From: JADGHX01 sp035760965
Lineage (GTDB): Bacteria > Pseudomonadota > Gammaproteobacteria > Steroidobacterales > Steroidobacteraceae
Reading direction: 5' to 3'
DNA length: 64,000 bases
Assembly: GCA_035760965.1 (NCBI GenBank)
Contig: DASTRY010000030.1
Location: forward strand, 1 to 64,000
Part shown: in pieces, positions 1-8,073 of the stretch
Position numbering within the stretch: position 1 is the first letter of the stretch
How the letters are laid out: each line of letters begins with the position of its first letter
Translations under genes and position numbers: made by a program
The notes under the pieces: model-generated
The model's database searches: none
What the model was told of the DNA's origin: nothing
What the model saw: the letters and a program-made list of their open reading frames with translations, nothing else

Positions 1-1693
1 CCCAGGTCCAGTCCGTGCGCGGCAGCTCGCCTTGGAAACCGACCAGGATCTGATAAACATCGCTCGTGTTCCTGAGCTGACGTGGCGGCAGGAAATCGAG
101 CGTCCGGCCGAGTCGCCAGTTTGCGTTCGCGCCCGTGACGACGATGGGCTTGCCGGTCGTCGGGTCGAACTGTGTTGTGCTCAGCACGTCCGGGCCACGT
201 GAGTCGAGCAGCGCGGCGAGCTCGTCGGGAATCGGGTGCTCCGCATTGCGCGGAATGCTCGCTGCGAACGTCCCAGTCGCGCCGGCGGGCTGCGCGAGCG
301 ACTGCACGCGCGTGTTCGAGAAGATCGCCTGTGCGAAGACCTGCGCGTGATCGGTCAACGCGTAGTGCCCGCGCCCCAGGAACGCGTAGCGCGTCAACGG
401 GCTCGAGGCCAGCTCATCGAGGTTGTTCTCTCCCAGGACGCCGTTCGGCTGTACCTTGAACTTCCGCCCGAGCTCGCCCGTATAGCCGAGCGCGCCGGCG
501 CTTTTGAAGAGCGTGCTGTCGCGGTTCACGTAGAACGCGGTGGCGCGATCGACGTTCGTGCCCGCCGGTCGCTCGGGAAAGAGCGCATTCGCGGCCGCTT
601 GCGACGGCAGCCCGCCGGCGCTCGCGTTCGGCTCGTACGCGCTGTAGTCGATGCGCACGGATGTCGCGGGCGCGCCGGGGTCCGTCCACCCGTTCTCGAA
701 GAACCGCCGGCCGAGAAAGCTCGCGGCGGAGCGCCGCGTCCACTCGAGACCGAGCATGACGTTGCCGCGGCCATCGTCCAGATTCGAGCCGAGCAGCGCG
801 CTGAGCCGCCGCTCCGCGCCGTCGCCCACTTCGGTGATGCCGCTATGCGCTTCGAGCGTCGCGCCCTCGAAGTTGTCACGCAGCTTGAAATTGACGACCC
901 CGCTCAACGCATCCGCGCCGTAGGTTGCCGAAGCGCCGCCCGTGATGATCTCGACACGCGAGATCGCCGCCGCCGGGATCGAGTTCACGTCGATCACGAG
1001 CGTGGAGTTGGCCGGCTGCACACGGCGGCCGTCAATCAAGACCAGCGTACGATTCGTTGCGAGCCCGCGCAGATTGAGCGTCGCGATGCCCGGTGTGTTC
1101 GTCGCGGTCGGGAACACATCGTTCGTGACGAATTGGGTGCTCGCCGGCACGAACTGCGGCAGTTGGTTCAGCACGCTCTCCACCGCAAGCGTGCTCGATT
1201 GCTCGAACGCCTGCGCGTCGACCGTCACGATCGGGCTTGCGGCTTCGAGATCCCGTCGCACGATGCGCGAGCCCGTGATCGTCACCGCCTGCAGGGGCAC
1301 GTGCTCGGCGTCGTCGCCGTGCGAGTCGCGCGGCGCGGTGCTCTGCTCACGGCCGGTCCCACGCCGCGACGTCGCGGGAGCACCGGCGAGCTGCCGCGCC
1401 TTGCGAACCACCGCCACGTTGTTGGGCGTGAGCTCGAATTCGAGCGCCGTGCCCCGGAGAAGCGCACCCAGCGCTGCACGGGGCGGCAGGTCACCGGTCA
1501 CGGCGTCGCTCGTGAGGCCGCTCACGTCCTGCTCGGAGAAGATGAGCTGCACCTGCGCTTGCTCGGCGAACAGGCGCAGCGCGCTCGCGAGCGGCTGTGG
1601 ATCGATGCGGAACGTGCGCGCCGGCAGGTCGGCGCCGCGCGCGGCGATCAACGCGAACAGGAGCGCGAGACCGAGCGCAGCCCTTCGCACCAT
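1..1693 (-). CDS. TonB-dependent receptor with N-terminal STN domain (C-terminus beyond window)
   Basis: Outer-membrane active transporter of the FecA class. Reading the minus strand from 1693, a signal peptide (ALGLALLFALIAARGADLPA) leads into a secretin/TonB short N-terminal (STN) domain at about residues 25-100 (FRIDPQPLASALRLFAEQA). A linker follows, then a plug domain (VTITGSRIVRRDLEAASPIV, NLRGLATNRTLVLIDGRRVQ, GGASATYGADALSGVVNF). The frame stays open to base 1, so most of the barrel is missing. The ATG shares one base with the fecR-like stop (TGATG), so it is translationally coupled to the regulators. The STN domain normally signals substrate occupancy to the FecR-type anti-sigma factor encoded just upstream. 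The substrate cannot be told; the plug style (LxTNRTLVLIDGRR) belongs to a large family often tied to carbohydrate or aromatic uptake rather than to siderophores alone. Confidence 0.9.
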   Translation of the reverse strand, partial: MVRRAALGLALLFALIAARGADLPARTFRIDPQPLASALRLFAEQAQVQLIFSEQDVSGLTSDAVTGDLPPRAALGALLRGTALEFELTPNNVAVVRKARQLAGAPATSRRGTGREQSTAPRDSHGDDAEHVPLQAVTITGSRIVRRDLEAASPIVTVDAQAFEQSSTLAVESVLNQLPQFVPASTQFVTNDVFPTATNTPGIATLNLRGLATNRTLVLIDGRRVQPANSTLVIDVNSIPAAAISRVEIITGGASATYGADALSGVVNFKLRDNFEGATLEAHSGITEVGDGAERRLSALLGSNLDDGRGNVMLGLEWTRRSAASFLGRRFFENGWTDPGAPATSVRIDYSAYEPNASAGGLPSQAAANALFPERPAGTNVDRATAFYVNRDSTLFKSAGALGYTGELGRKFKVQPNGVLGENNLDELASSPLTRYAFLGRGHYALTDHAQVFAQAIFSNTRVQSLAQPAGATGTFAASIPRNAEHPIPDELAALLDSRGPDVLSTTQFDPTTGKPIVVTGANANWRLGRTLDFLPPRQLRNTSDVYQILVGFQGELPRTDWTW

Positions 1694-2655
1694 CAATCGC
1701 GAGTGAGGACGATCAGGTCATCCGCCGCGCGGTGGACCCGAACTCCGAAGTACGCGCGCAGTCCCTCCGCGAAGATATCGTTGTGGCCGGTCTCGAAAAT
1801 ACCGCTGATCCGCGCGCCGGCCAGCTCGGGCGCGCGCAGCTCGATCTTCAAGCGCGAGTAGCGATTTGCCTCGGCGATCGCTTCGCCGAGCGGCGTCTCC
1901 ACGAAGTCGAGCTTGCCGGCGCGCCAGGCACTCACCCGCCGCACGTCGACCGTGGATCGCATCGGCGCTCGCTCGGCCGCGCCGAACGTGAGCTGCTCGC
2001 CGGGCGCAAGAGCGATCGGCGCGCCACCCGTTGCGACCGACACGCGTCCCTCGATCAGCGTGACGACAGTGTCGCGTTCGCGTCGATACACATCGAACGT
2101 CGTGCCGAGCGCCAGCACCTGTGCGCCGCGCACGTTCACGACGAAAGGCCGCCGCGAATCGTGCGCCACTTCGAAGCTCGCCTGGCCGGAGAGCAACTCG
2201 ATGCGCCGCTCGCTCCCCGAGAGTCGGACTTTCACCTCCGAGGCCGTGTTCAGCGTGACCGACGACCCATCGGCCAGTCGTATCGTTTTCAGCTCGCCCA
2301 CTGCCGTGGCGTACGTCTCGTACACAAAGAGCTGCTGCCACGATACGAAACCCGCAACGGCGGCGATGCCGGCGGCGAGCGCCCATCCCGCCACCGCCCG
2401 CCGTGAGAGGCGCCGGGTGGCTGCATCGGGCGACGCCAGCACGTCCAGCACTTCCGGCGACTGCGCGATGCCCTCGAGCTTTTCCCACAGTGCGCCGAGC
2501 TGCTCGAACTCGCGGCGTCGCGCCGGATCGCCACCGAGCCACGCCTGAAAGCGCGCCTCGTCCGCGTCCGTGAGCGTCTCGCTGCGCAGACGCGCATGCC
2601 AAGCAGCCGCCTCTTGGGTGAGCACCGAGCGCTCCGTTTGCTCGCCGGTGTTCAT
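1693..2655 (-). CDS. FecR-family anti-sigma regulator
   Basis: Inner-membrane signal transducer that holds the cognate ECF sigma factor and responds to the receptor STN domain. The 320 residues show a cytoplasmic DUF4880 region (about 12-60, DEARFQAWLGGDPARRREFE) and one membrane segment near residue 90 (AVAGWALAAGIAAVAGFVSW). A periplasmic FecR domain follows at about 115-210 (IRLADGSSVTLNTASEVKV; ALGTTFDVYRRERDTVVTLI), then a C-terminal DUF4974-like part. The start overlaps the sigma-factor stop by 4 bases and the stop overlaps the receptor start, so the three genes form one tight operon. Confidence 0.93.
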   Translation of the reverse strand: MNTGEQTERSVLTQEAAAWHARLRSETLTDADEARFQAWLGGDPARRREFEQLGALWEKLEGIAQSPEVLDVLASPDAATRRLSRRAVAGWALAAGIAAVAGFVSWQQLFVYETYATAVGELKTIRLADGSSVTLNTASEVKVRLSGSERRIELLSGQASFEVAHDSRRPFVVNVRGAQVLALGTTFDVYRRERDTVVTLIEGRVSVATGGAPIALAPGEQLTFGAAERAPMRSTVDVRRVSAWRAGKLDFVETPLGEAIAEANRYSRLKIELRAPELAGARISGIFETGHNDIFAEGLRAYFGVRVHRAADDLIVLTRD

Positions 2656-3233
2656 GGCGCGGCCCTCCCCGCCCGACTCTCCGCGTGAGCCGCGTCCAGC
2701 CGTGTCTTCAAATGGGCCAATGCGTGGCTGACGTGCTTCTCGATCATGGACACGGAGAGCCCCAGCTGCTCCGCAATCTGCCCGTACGTCGCCCCTCCGA
2801 ATCGATGCAGGACGAATGCCTGGCGACAGACGGGACTCAGCTCCGCGATCGCCTGCCGGATGATCGCCAGCTCCTGCTCGCCTTTCAGAACTTGGTACGC
2901 CGTCGGCGCTTCGGAGGGGACTTCCGCGAGCTCGATGCCTTCGATCTCACCCGCGGTGGCGACGCGAAACGGGCGACGACGCTGACGCTTGGTGTCGCGC
3001 GCCAGATTGATCGCCGTGCGGAACAGGTACCCGCGCGGCGATTCGAGCGACTCCACCGCGGGCACCTGCTGCAGACGACAATAAGTCTCCTGGACGATCT
3101 CGCGAGCCTCTTCGCGTCCGATGTTCTGGCGGCTGATGAAGCGCAGCAGCGGGCGGGCGTACTGCCGGTACAGCGCATCGAGGAAACGCGCGCGCTCGGC
3201 GCTCTCGGCTGCTGCTTTGATGCTGTAGCTCAA
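2652..3233 (-). CDS. ECF sigma factor, FecI type
   Basis: RNA polymerase sigma-70 family member of the extracytoplasmic-function class, 193 residues. Region 2 lies at about 20-90 (FLDALYRQYARPLLRFISRQ; VQETYCRLQQV; RGYLFRTAINLARD). Region 4 lies at about 125-180 (LSPVCRQAFVLHRFGGATYG; LGLSVSMIEKHVSHALAHLK). The only plausible start in frame is a TTG at 3233, with an AGGGGGG Shine-Dalgarno sequence about 7 bases upstream. It overlaps fecR by ATGA and is expected to drive transcription of the receptor cassette. About 50 bases separate it from the BON gene on the same strand, so read-through from upstream is possible. Confidence 0.92.
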   Translation of the reverse strand: MSYSIKAAAESAERARFLDALYRQYARPLLRFISRQNIGREEAREIVQETYCRLQQVPAVESLESPRGYLFRTAINLARDTKRQRRRPFRVATAGEIEGIELAEVPSEAPTAYQVLKGEQELAIIRQAIAELSPVCRQAFVLHRFGGATYGQIAEQLGLSVSMIEKHVSHALAHLKTRLDAAHAESRAGRAAP

Positions 3234-3283
3234 CCACGGCCCCCCTGACTTTCCGGGCTCTGCCCGGCGGGCGCCAAGTTAAT

Positions 3284-4102
3284 TCAGCCGGGGTCGAGCG
3301 GTCCAGAGTTGACCTTCACGCGATTGTGGACGTCTTCGATCCCGGGGACCGCGAGGATGAGGTCCTCCATCTCGTGCTTCATGTGGCGCGTCGGCACCGT
3401 ACCGGTGAGCGTGGCCACCCCCCGATGCACCTCGATGCTGACATCGCTGGAATCGATCGCCGGGTTGTTGAGCAGGCGCAGGTAGATGTCTTCGAGCAGA
3501 CGCTCGTCCGACCGGCGATAGTTCTTGGGACCGCGGCGCGCCGGGAGCGTCGGCCGCGGCCTGAATGTTCTGAAGCCTGCCGGGTCCGCCCAGTCGCGCG
3601 CGTCGTTCCAGCCGGGGGCGAAGGGCGCACCGTGCTCCCCGCGCGGACGCGGGTCCGCAACGGCGGAATCTCGCGGGCGCGACCAGAAGCGCGCCGTGCG
3701 CAGCTCGAACTCGCGTTGCAGCTCCCCGAAGCTTCCGCGCTCGCGCCGGAAATCGCCGCCGCCGAATTCGTCCGAGTCTTCGAACGGTCCGCCCGCCCCG
3801 TAGCGGCCGCCGCCGTACTGCTGATCGCCGATCTCGTCGAAGCCGGCGTCGCCCTTGAAGCCGGCGTAATCGTAGTCGTAGTCGCGTTGGACGTCCGGAT
3901 CGAAGTCCACGGTCGAGTAGCTCCCTCCGCCGATGTAGCCGGGGTCCCAGGCGGCGCGCACCTGTGCGTCGTAATCGTCGAGCGCGGGATTGGCGCTCGA
4001 GCCCCCGTATGCGAGCTCGTCGTCCTGCGCCCACGGATCCGGGTCCGGCGGCTGCTCCGGTGCGAACGAGGGCGGGCCGGACGCACGTCTGCGGTCGTTC
4101 AT
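3284..4102 (-). CDS. BON-domain protein with acidic, Asp/Tyr/Gly-rich N-terminal arm
   Basis: 272 residues without a signal peptide or membrane segment. Residues 1 to about 190 are low complexity and rich in Asp, Tyr, Gly, Pro and Phe (for example DFDPDVQRDYDYDYAGFKGD and DEFGGGDFRRERGSFGELQR). The C-terminal 75 residues form one BON domain, introduced by GPKNYRRSDERLLEDIYLRL and containing GVATLTGTVPTRHMKHEMED and a closing VHNRVKVN. BON domains are small alpha/beta modules thought to bind phospholipid or proteins, as in OsmY. The start has GGAAG about 4 bases upstream and overlaps the preceding NTF2-like gene by ATGA. A second BON protein at 49867-51309 has the same Y(R/S)RSD(E/Q)R lead-in but an Arg-rich arm. 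Confidence 0.85.
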   Translation of the reverse strand: MNDRRRASGPPSFAPEQPPDPDPWAQDDELAYGGSSANPALDDYDAQVRAAWDPGYIGGGSYSTVDFDPDVQRDYDYDYAGFKGDAGFDEIGDQQYGGGRYGAGGPFEDSDEFGGGDFRRERGSFGELQREFELRTARFWSRPRDSAVADPRPRGEHGAPFAPGWNDARDWADPAGFRTFRPRPTLPARRGPKNYRRSDERLLEDIYLRLLNNPAIDSSDVSIEVHRGVATLTGTVPTRHMKHEMEDLILAVPGIEDVHNRVKVNSGPLDPG

Positions 4103-4500
4103 CGCTTGCTTCCTTCGCGGCCGTGCCGCTGCATGACGCTGCGCAGCTCGATGATGAGGCCGTCGTCCTCGAATGCGAGGAGCGTCGCGCCGTCGTAATC
4201 GAGCGGCTGGCCTTCAGGGGTCGTGGCATGCGTGGTCCAAAAGAGCCCCGCGCAGCGATCGTTGGTCGTGACTTCGTAAATCTCGGTGTGCGCGGTTGGG
4301 AACGTGGTGCGGTACTTGCTCCAGTAGCGCCGCGCGCCGTGCGTACCGGTGAGCTCCGAGCTGCTGCGGCTCGAGATGAGTCGCGCCATCGGGCTGAAGA
4401 GCTGAACCATTTCCTCCAGCGCCACCTCGCCGCCATGCCGCTCCAACGAGTCGAGCGCCACGACGAAGCGCTGGGCCAGCTCGCCAGTCATGAGAGACAT
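4099..4500 (-). CDS. SnoaL/NTF2-like fold protein
   Basis: About 133 residues with the pattern of a SnoaL-like cone fold: an N-terminal helix (ELAQRFVVALDSLERHGGEV), then LFSPMARLISS, an HGARRYWSKYRTTFPTAHTE helix-strand region, LFWTTHATTPEGQPLDYDGA, and a last strand IIELRSVMQRHG. Such folds serve as small enzymes or ligand binders, and no specific reaction can be assigned. The ATG at 4500 is preferred because GGAGGG lies 10 bases upstream; an ATG at 4518 and one at 4491 are alternatives. It is translationally coupled to the BON gene downstream, so the two probably act together. Confidence 0.75.
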   Translation of the reverse strand: MSLMTGELAQRFVVALDSLERHGGEVALEEMVQLFSPMARLISSRSSSELTGTHGARRYWSKYRTTFPTAHTEIYEVTTNDRCAGLFWTTHATTPEGQPLDYDGATLLAFEDDGLIIELRSVMQRHGREGSKR

Positions 4501-4640
4501 AGGTGCGCCACCCTCCATTCGCAGCAGCGCTGCATTCCAGCAAGCGGGATGCCGATTGCAAGCCGTGCGGCTGCGGGAACGTCGCTTGCTGGGGCCGCGG
4601 CACCCGTGCCCTTATCGAGACCCGCACCCCCGCGCGCGCG

Positions 4641-5648
4641 ATGGACTACGACGAAGACACCATCGAGCTGGAGCTCACACCCGAGCAGATCACCGCACTC
4701 ACGCGCGCCGCCGAACTCGCAGTTGCCGCCGAACCCGTGACGCGCTCGGGCTCGCCGCGCGCGCCGCAACCGGCCGCGCCGGTGCCGCCCGATCCGACAC
4801 CGCCGACTGTGAGATTGCCGACAGCGTCGCAATGGGTCGTCCGGACCCCGCCGGATGTGAGGTCGCCGTCTGCCGCCGCGCCGAGAGCGCCTGATCCGAT
4901 CCCGCCTCCTGCGAGATCGCCGAGCGCGTCGCAGTGGACCGGGCCGATCGCGCCTGATGTGGGACTGCCGTCCGGCGCCCCGAGAGCACCTGCTGTGAGG
5001 CCGCCGAGCGCGTCGCCGATCGCGCCGGATGTGAGGCCATCGGGCGCGTCGCGATGGACTGCTCCGACACAGCCGGATGTGAGGCCGCCATGGGCTTCGC
5101 CGTCGGGCGACGCTCCGAGACGGCCTGATGCGCGGTTCCCATCGGTTCCGGCAGCAACCGTTGCGAAACCACCGACGCCTCTCAAACCTGCGCCCACGCC
5201 AAGCGCATCCGTATCACGAACGCCCGCTGCACCTATCGAGATCATCCCGCCGCAGTCGACGCCGCCTCGCCGCGCGCTCGGCGTGCAGCTGTACGCCGTG
5301 GCCGTTCCGGCGATCCTCGCCATTGCGGTGTTCGCAATCTCGCTGACGGGCATGAAATACGCGGCGACGACGGATGAACAGGACGAATCTCTCCCGCCCA
5401 CATCCGCTCCGGCGCCACTCGCTGCGCCAAGCTCGGCGCCACTCGCAGCGGCGCCCACGTCCGACGTGTCGCGGTCATCGTCACAAGTGCCGCAACCCGC
5501 GGAAACTGCCACTCCCGATCCCGTTCGCTTCAGAAATCCGTTCGATCCTTCCGAAGTCTTCGACTTCCCGCCCGGCACGACGCGAGACGAAGCGCGCGCA
5601 GCCGTCGCGGCGCTGCTCATCGAGCGTGCGCGCAATCGCTCGAGATGA
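4641..5648 (+). CDS. Proline-rich repeat, single-span membrane protein of unknown function
   Basis: 335 residues from the ATG at 4641. The N-terminus is acidic (MDYDEDTIELELTPEQITAL). Residues about 35-205 are a degenerate Pro/Ala/Ser repeat in which variants of PDVRxPSASxW and SPIAPDVRPSGAS recur every 17-20 residues. One membrane segment follows at about 214-238 (LYAVAVPAILAIAVFAISLT). After another low-complexity stretch the protein ends in a distinct module (NPFDPSEVFDFPPGTTRDEA) with a basic helix. I do not recognise the family. The repeat suggests an extended spacer between a cytoplasmic acidic head and a periplasmic C-terminal module. It is divergent from the NTF2-BON pair, and a strong terminator follows at 5740. 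Confidence 0.7.
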   Translation: MDYDEDTIELELTPEQITALTRAAELAVAAEPVTRSGSPRAPQPAAPVPPDPTPPTVRLPTASQWVVRTPPDVRSPSAAAPRAPDPIPPPARSPSASQWTGPIAPDVGLPSGAPRAPAVRPPSASPIAPDVRPSGASRWTAPTQPDVRPPWASPSGDAPRRPDARFPSVPAATVAKPPTPLKPAPTPSASVSRTPAAPIEIIPPQSTPPRRALGVQLYAVAVPAILAIAVFAISLTGMKYAATTDEQDESLPPTSAPAPLAAPSSAPLAAAPTSDVSRSSSQVPQPAETATPDPVRFRNPFDPSEVFDFPPGTTRDEARAAVAALLIERARNRSR

Positions 5649-5739
5649 AGCGCGCGCTCACGCCACTCGCGATCATCGAGTGAGCGCACGCACCGTCGCC
5701 GCGTAACGCGCGCCGCGCAACTGCATCGAATATCGAAAC

Positions 5740-5768
5740 GCTGTGAGGCCGAGCGCCTCACAGCTTTT
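5740..5768 (+). terminator. Rho-independent terminator
   Basis: A perfect 10-bp inverted repeat GCTGTGAGGC / GCCTCACAGC with a 5-base loop CGAGC is followed directly by TTTT. It lies about 90 bases after the stop of the proline-rich protein and would end that transcript. Confidence 0.8.
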
Positions 5769-5857
5769 GCCTGCGCTCGATTGCGATACACCCTTCGTGA
5801 GACACTTGCGCGCAGAAAAGGCCGCCTGCGGCCCAGAAGAGATACAGGGAGAAGACC

Positions 5858-5938
5858 ATGCGTAGCCCACGCGTATCCGGCTCTCTCGCTCATCGAGACC
5901 ACCGAATCCTCTCTTCGCCAAATCTGACCCACCGCTGA
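5858..5938 (+). CDS. Possible 26-residue peptide in the 5649-6053 spacer
   Basis: The 405-base stretch 5649-6053 has no recognised gene. It holds the terminator at 5740, a short GC hairpin at 5820-5833 (GGCCGC ct GCGGCC) and this short open frame. The frame starts at an ATG preceded by AGGGAGAAG at ideal spacing, reads MRSPRVSGSLAHRDHRILSS and stops at 5936. It is basic with no membrane character. It could be a leader peptide for the secreted gene at 6054, or chance. Nothing beyond the ribosome-binding site supports it. Confidence 0.25.
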   Translation: MRSPRVSGSLAHRDHRILSSPNLTHR

Positions 5939-6053
5939 AGCGGCGGATCAGGTTCGCTCACGCATCCACGCTCCACCCGATCGACCCCGATGCGGATCTA
6001 TCACGGCTCATCCGAGTCAGGTCCGCGCTTTCCAAGAACAGAGGAGAAGGCGC

Positions 6054-6887
6054 ATGTTGAATCCATCGCGAATCGTCTCCGTAGCGGCAACCGTCAGCGC
6101 AATCACGCTGCTCTCCGGAGCGGCGGCCGCGCAGGACCCCACTACTCAATCGAACGGCTCGAACGGCGCGAACGGCAGCAACTCGAGCGGCGGCAGCGCC
6201 TGCTTCGGTCTGCCGAGCCACGATGCGCTGAAGCGAGCGCTCGAATCTGCGCAAGCGCAGACGAACGGCGGCTTCGGTCTCGATATGTGGGCCACCGTCG
6301 TGAACCGTGACGGCATCGTATGCGCGGTCGCCTTCACCGGATCGGATCGCGGCAGCCAATGGCCCGGTAGTCGAGTGATCTCCGCACAGAAAGCGAACAC
6401 CGCGAACGCGTTCAGTCTGCCGGGGCTCGCGCTCTCGACGGCGAATCTCTGGGCCGCCGTGCAGCCCGGCGGCTCGCTCTACGGTCTTCAGCACAGCAAT
6501 CCGGTGAATACGGTGGTCGCGTACCAGGGGTCGGCGGGGAACTTCGGTCAGCCGAACGACCCGATGGTCGGCGGCCGCATCGGCGGCGTGAACGTGTTCG
6601 GCGGCGGGCTGGGCCTGTACAACGCGAAGAAGCAACTCGTCGGCGGCATCGGCGTGAGCGGCGATACCTCGTGCGCGGATCACAACATCGCGTGGCGCAC
6701 GCGGCATTCGCTGAATCTCGACTGGGTGCCGGGCGGAGTCAGCGCGAAGAACGACGACAACATCAACTACCAGGGCCTCGTGCCCGACCCGAGCGTGCCC
6801 AACGACTTCTCGCATCCGATCTGCAAGATCGGCGGCGTGGACAACGTCTCGGCGATCAGCGCGGCGCTGCCGCCGATTCGCAAGTAG
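6054..6887 (+). CDS. Secreted GlcG/HbpS-family (DUF336) protein
   Basis: 277 residues with a Sec signal peptide (VAATVSAITLLSGAAAAQ, cleavage near residue 26), a short Asn/Gly/Ser linker and a GlcG/HbpS-like domain. Family-typical segments are HDALKRALESAQAQTNGGFG, VVNRDGIVCAVAFTGSDR, SRVISAQKANTANAFS, NPVNTVVAYQGSAGNFG and GGLGLYNAKKQLVGGIGVSG ending in DTSCADHNIAWR. HbpS is an extracellular heme-binding, redox-sensing protein in Streptomyces, while GlcG is linked to glycolate metabolism, so heme binding here is inference. GAGGAGAAGG lies about 6 bases before the ATG. It stands alone on its strand. Confidence 0.82.
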   Translation: MLNPSRIVSVAATVSAITLLSGAAAAQDPTTQSNGSNGANGSNSSGGSACFGLPSHDALKRALESAQAQTNGGFGLDMWATVVNRDGIVCAVAFTGSDRGSQWPGSRVISAQKANTANAFSLPGLALSTANLWAAVQPGGSLYGLQHSNPVNTVVAYQGSAGNFGQPNDPMVGGRIGGVNVFGGGLGLYNAKKQLVGGIGVSGDTSCADHNIAWRTRHSLNLDWVPGGVSAKNDDNINYQGLVPDPSVPNDFSHPICKIGGVDNVSAISAALPPIRK

Positions 6888-7075
6888 TGGCGGATGGGAG
6901 CCCGTCATCGGCGCGGGCTCCCGTGTCAGAGACGAGCGCCGGTGCGGCGTGAGACCAGTCGACAAAACGCCCTGTCGATCACGCGCGCCGGCGCGTCGGC
7001 GACGCCGTTTGCGAACACCTGAACGCGGCGGTCACCTGCCGATCACGCGCGCTTGCGCCGGGCAACGGCACGGTG

Positions 7076-7151
7076 TTCATCGGACCGGGCGGCGGCGAAT
7101 GCGCTGCGCGCCGTTCATCGGACCCGTCGGCGGCGAATGCGCTACGCGCCG
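7076..7151. repeat. Imperfect 38-bp tandem duplication
   Basis: Two adjacent 38-base copies (7076-7113 and 7114-7151) both begin TTCATCGGACC, contain GGCGGCGAATGCGCT and end GCGCGCCG, differing at three or four positions. The second copy covers the stop codon of the minus-strand qorB-like gene, so part of its 3' end lies inside a recent duplication. Confidence 0.75.
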
Positions 7152-8035
7152 CCCGTCAGTGCGGCCTTGTTCGCGAGGAGAAAGTCGAGCAGGCCCTGCG
7201 GCGGCTTGCCGGTGAGCTGCTCCACGGCATTCGACAGCACGTTGAAATAGCCGGCGCGTGTGTTCGCGTCGATCGACGCCAGCAGCGGGATGAGGAAGTC
7301 GGGCACGCGTGCCGCTTTCATTCCTTGAATGAGCTCCTCCTCCGAAACCTGGATCACTTCGAGAGGCTTACCGGTCACCTCGCTCACGAGCGCAGCGATG
7401 CCCGCGGTCGGGTGCTTGCGCGGGCCGGTCACATCGTAAATCGCCGTGCCCGTGCTCTCCGAGGCCAGCACAGCCGCAGCGATACGCGCGCAGTCTTCGC
7501 GCGCGACGTACGCGAGTTGCCCATCGCCCGCCGCAGTGAACCACTTGCCGCTCGCCAAGCGCGGCGGCATCGACGTCAAGAGCCCTTCCATGTACCAGCT
7601 GTTGCGCAGGATCGTGTGGCTCAGCCCACTGGCGGCGAGCGCGCGCTCCGTCCCGTAGTGATCAGGCGCAAAGGTGACGAGCGACTTGTCCGGATTCGGC
7701 ATGGACGTGTAGATCACGTGCTTCAGGCCCGCCTTGGTCGCGGCAGCGACGGCCGCCTTGTGCTGCATCAGACGACGACCGGGCCGATCGATCGCGTCGG
7801 TCGAGATGAGCAGCATGCGATCCACACCTGCCAGCGCGCTGTCGAACGACGCGCTATCCTCGAAATCCAGCTTGCGCACTTGCACGCCTTTCGCGCCAAG
7901 CGCGGCGAGCTTGTCGGGAGTGCGCGTGCCCGCGACGATGCGGGCGGGAGGCACGTGATGCGTATCGAGCAGATGAGCGATCACGCGCTGACCGAGCTTG
8001 CCGGCGGCACCTGTGACGAGCAACGTCTGGGGCAT
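7142..8035 (-). CDS. NmrA/QorB-like NAD(P)H quinone oxidoreductase (SDR fold)
   Basis: 297 residues of an atypical short-chain dehydrogenase. The Rossmann motif is at the N-terminus (TLLVTGAAGKLGQRVIAHLL), followed by RIVAGTRTPDKLAALGAKGV and KLDFEDSASFDSALAGVDRM. The NmrA-type core carries KHVIYTSMPNP, ILRNSWYMEGLL and AREDCARIAAAVL. The length and motif order match QorB (YtfG) of Escherichia coli, which reduces quinones with NADPH, though NmrA proteins can also be redox sensors without turnover. The ATG at 8035 places the glycine motif at residue 9. It lies 38 bases downstream of pyrD on the same strand. Confidence 0.85.
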   Translation of the reverse strand: MPQTLLVTGAAGKLGQRVIAHLLDTHHVPPARIVAGTRTPDKLAALGAKGVQVRKLDFEDSASFDSALAGVDRMLLISTDAIDRPGRRLMQHKAAVAAATKAGLKHVIYTSMPNPDKSLVTFAPDHYGTERALAASGLSHTILRNSWYMEGLLTSMPPRLASGKWFTAAGDGQLAYVAREDCARIAAAVLASESTGTAIYDVTGPRKHPTAGIAALVSEVTGKPLEVIQVSEEELIQGMKAARVPDFLIPLLASIDANTRAGYFNVLSNAVEQLTGKPPQGLLDFLLANKAALTGGA

Positions 8036-8073
8036 GGGATGAGTCCTCTTCAGGGGATCGCGAGCGCTCGATT

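Noticed and set aside
236..1861. 541-residue plus-strand open frame
   Set aside because: It is the antisense of the receptor and fecR genes. It is Arg-rich with no motifs, while the minus strand encodes clear STN and plug motifs.
3253..3267. CCGGGC-TCT-GCCCGG hairpin as a terminator between the BON and sigma genes
   Set aside because: Only 6 bp with no T tract on either strand; too weak to call.
4646..5932. 428-residue minus-strand open frame rich in Gly/Ala/Asp
   Set aside because: It mirrors the Pro/Ala/Ser repeats of the plus-strand membrane protein. The plus strand has the better start context, a membrane helix and a terminator.
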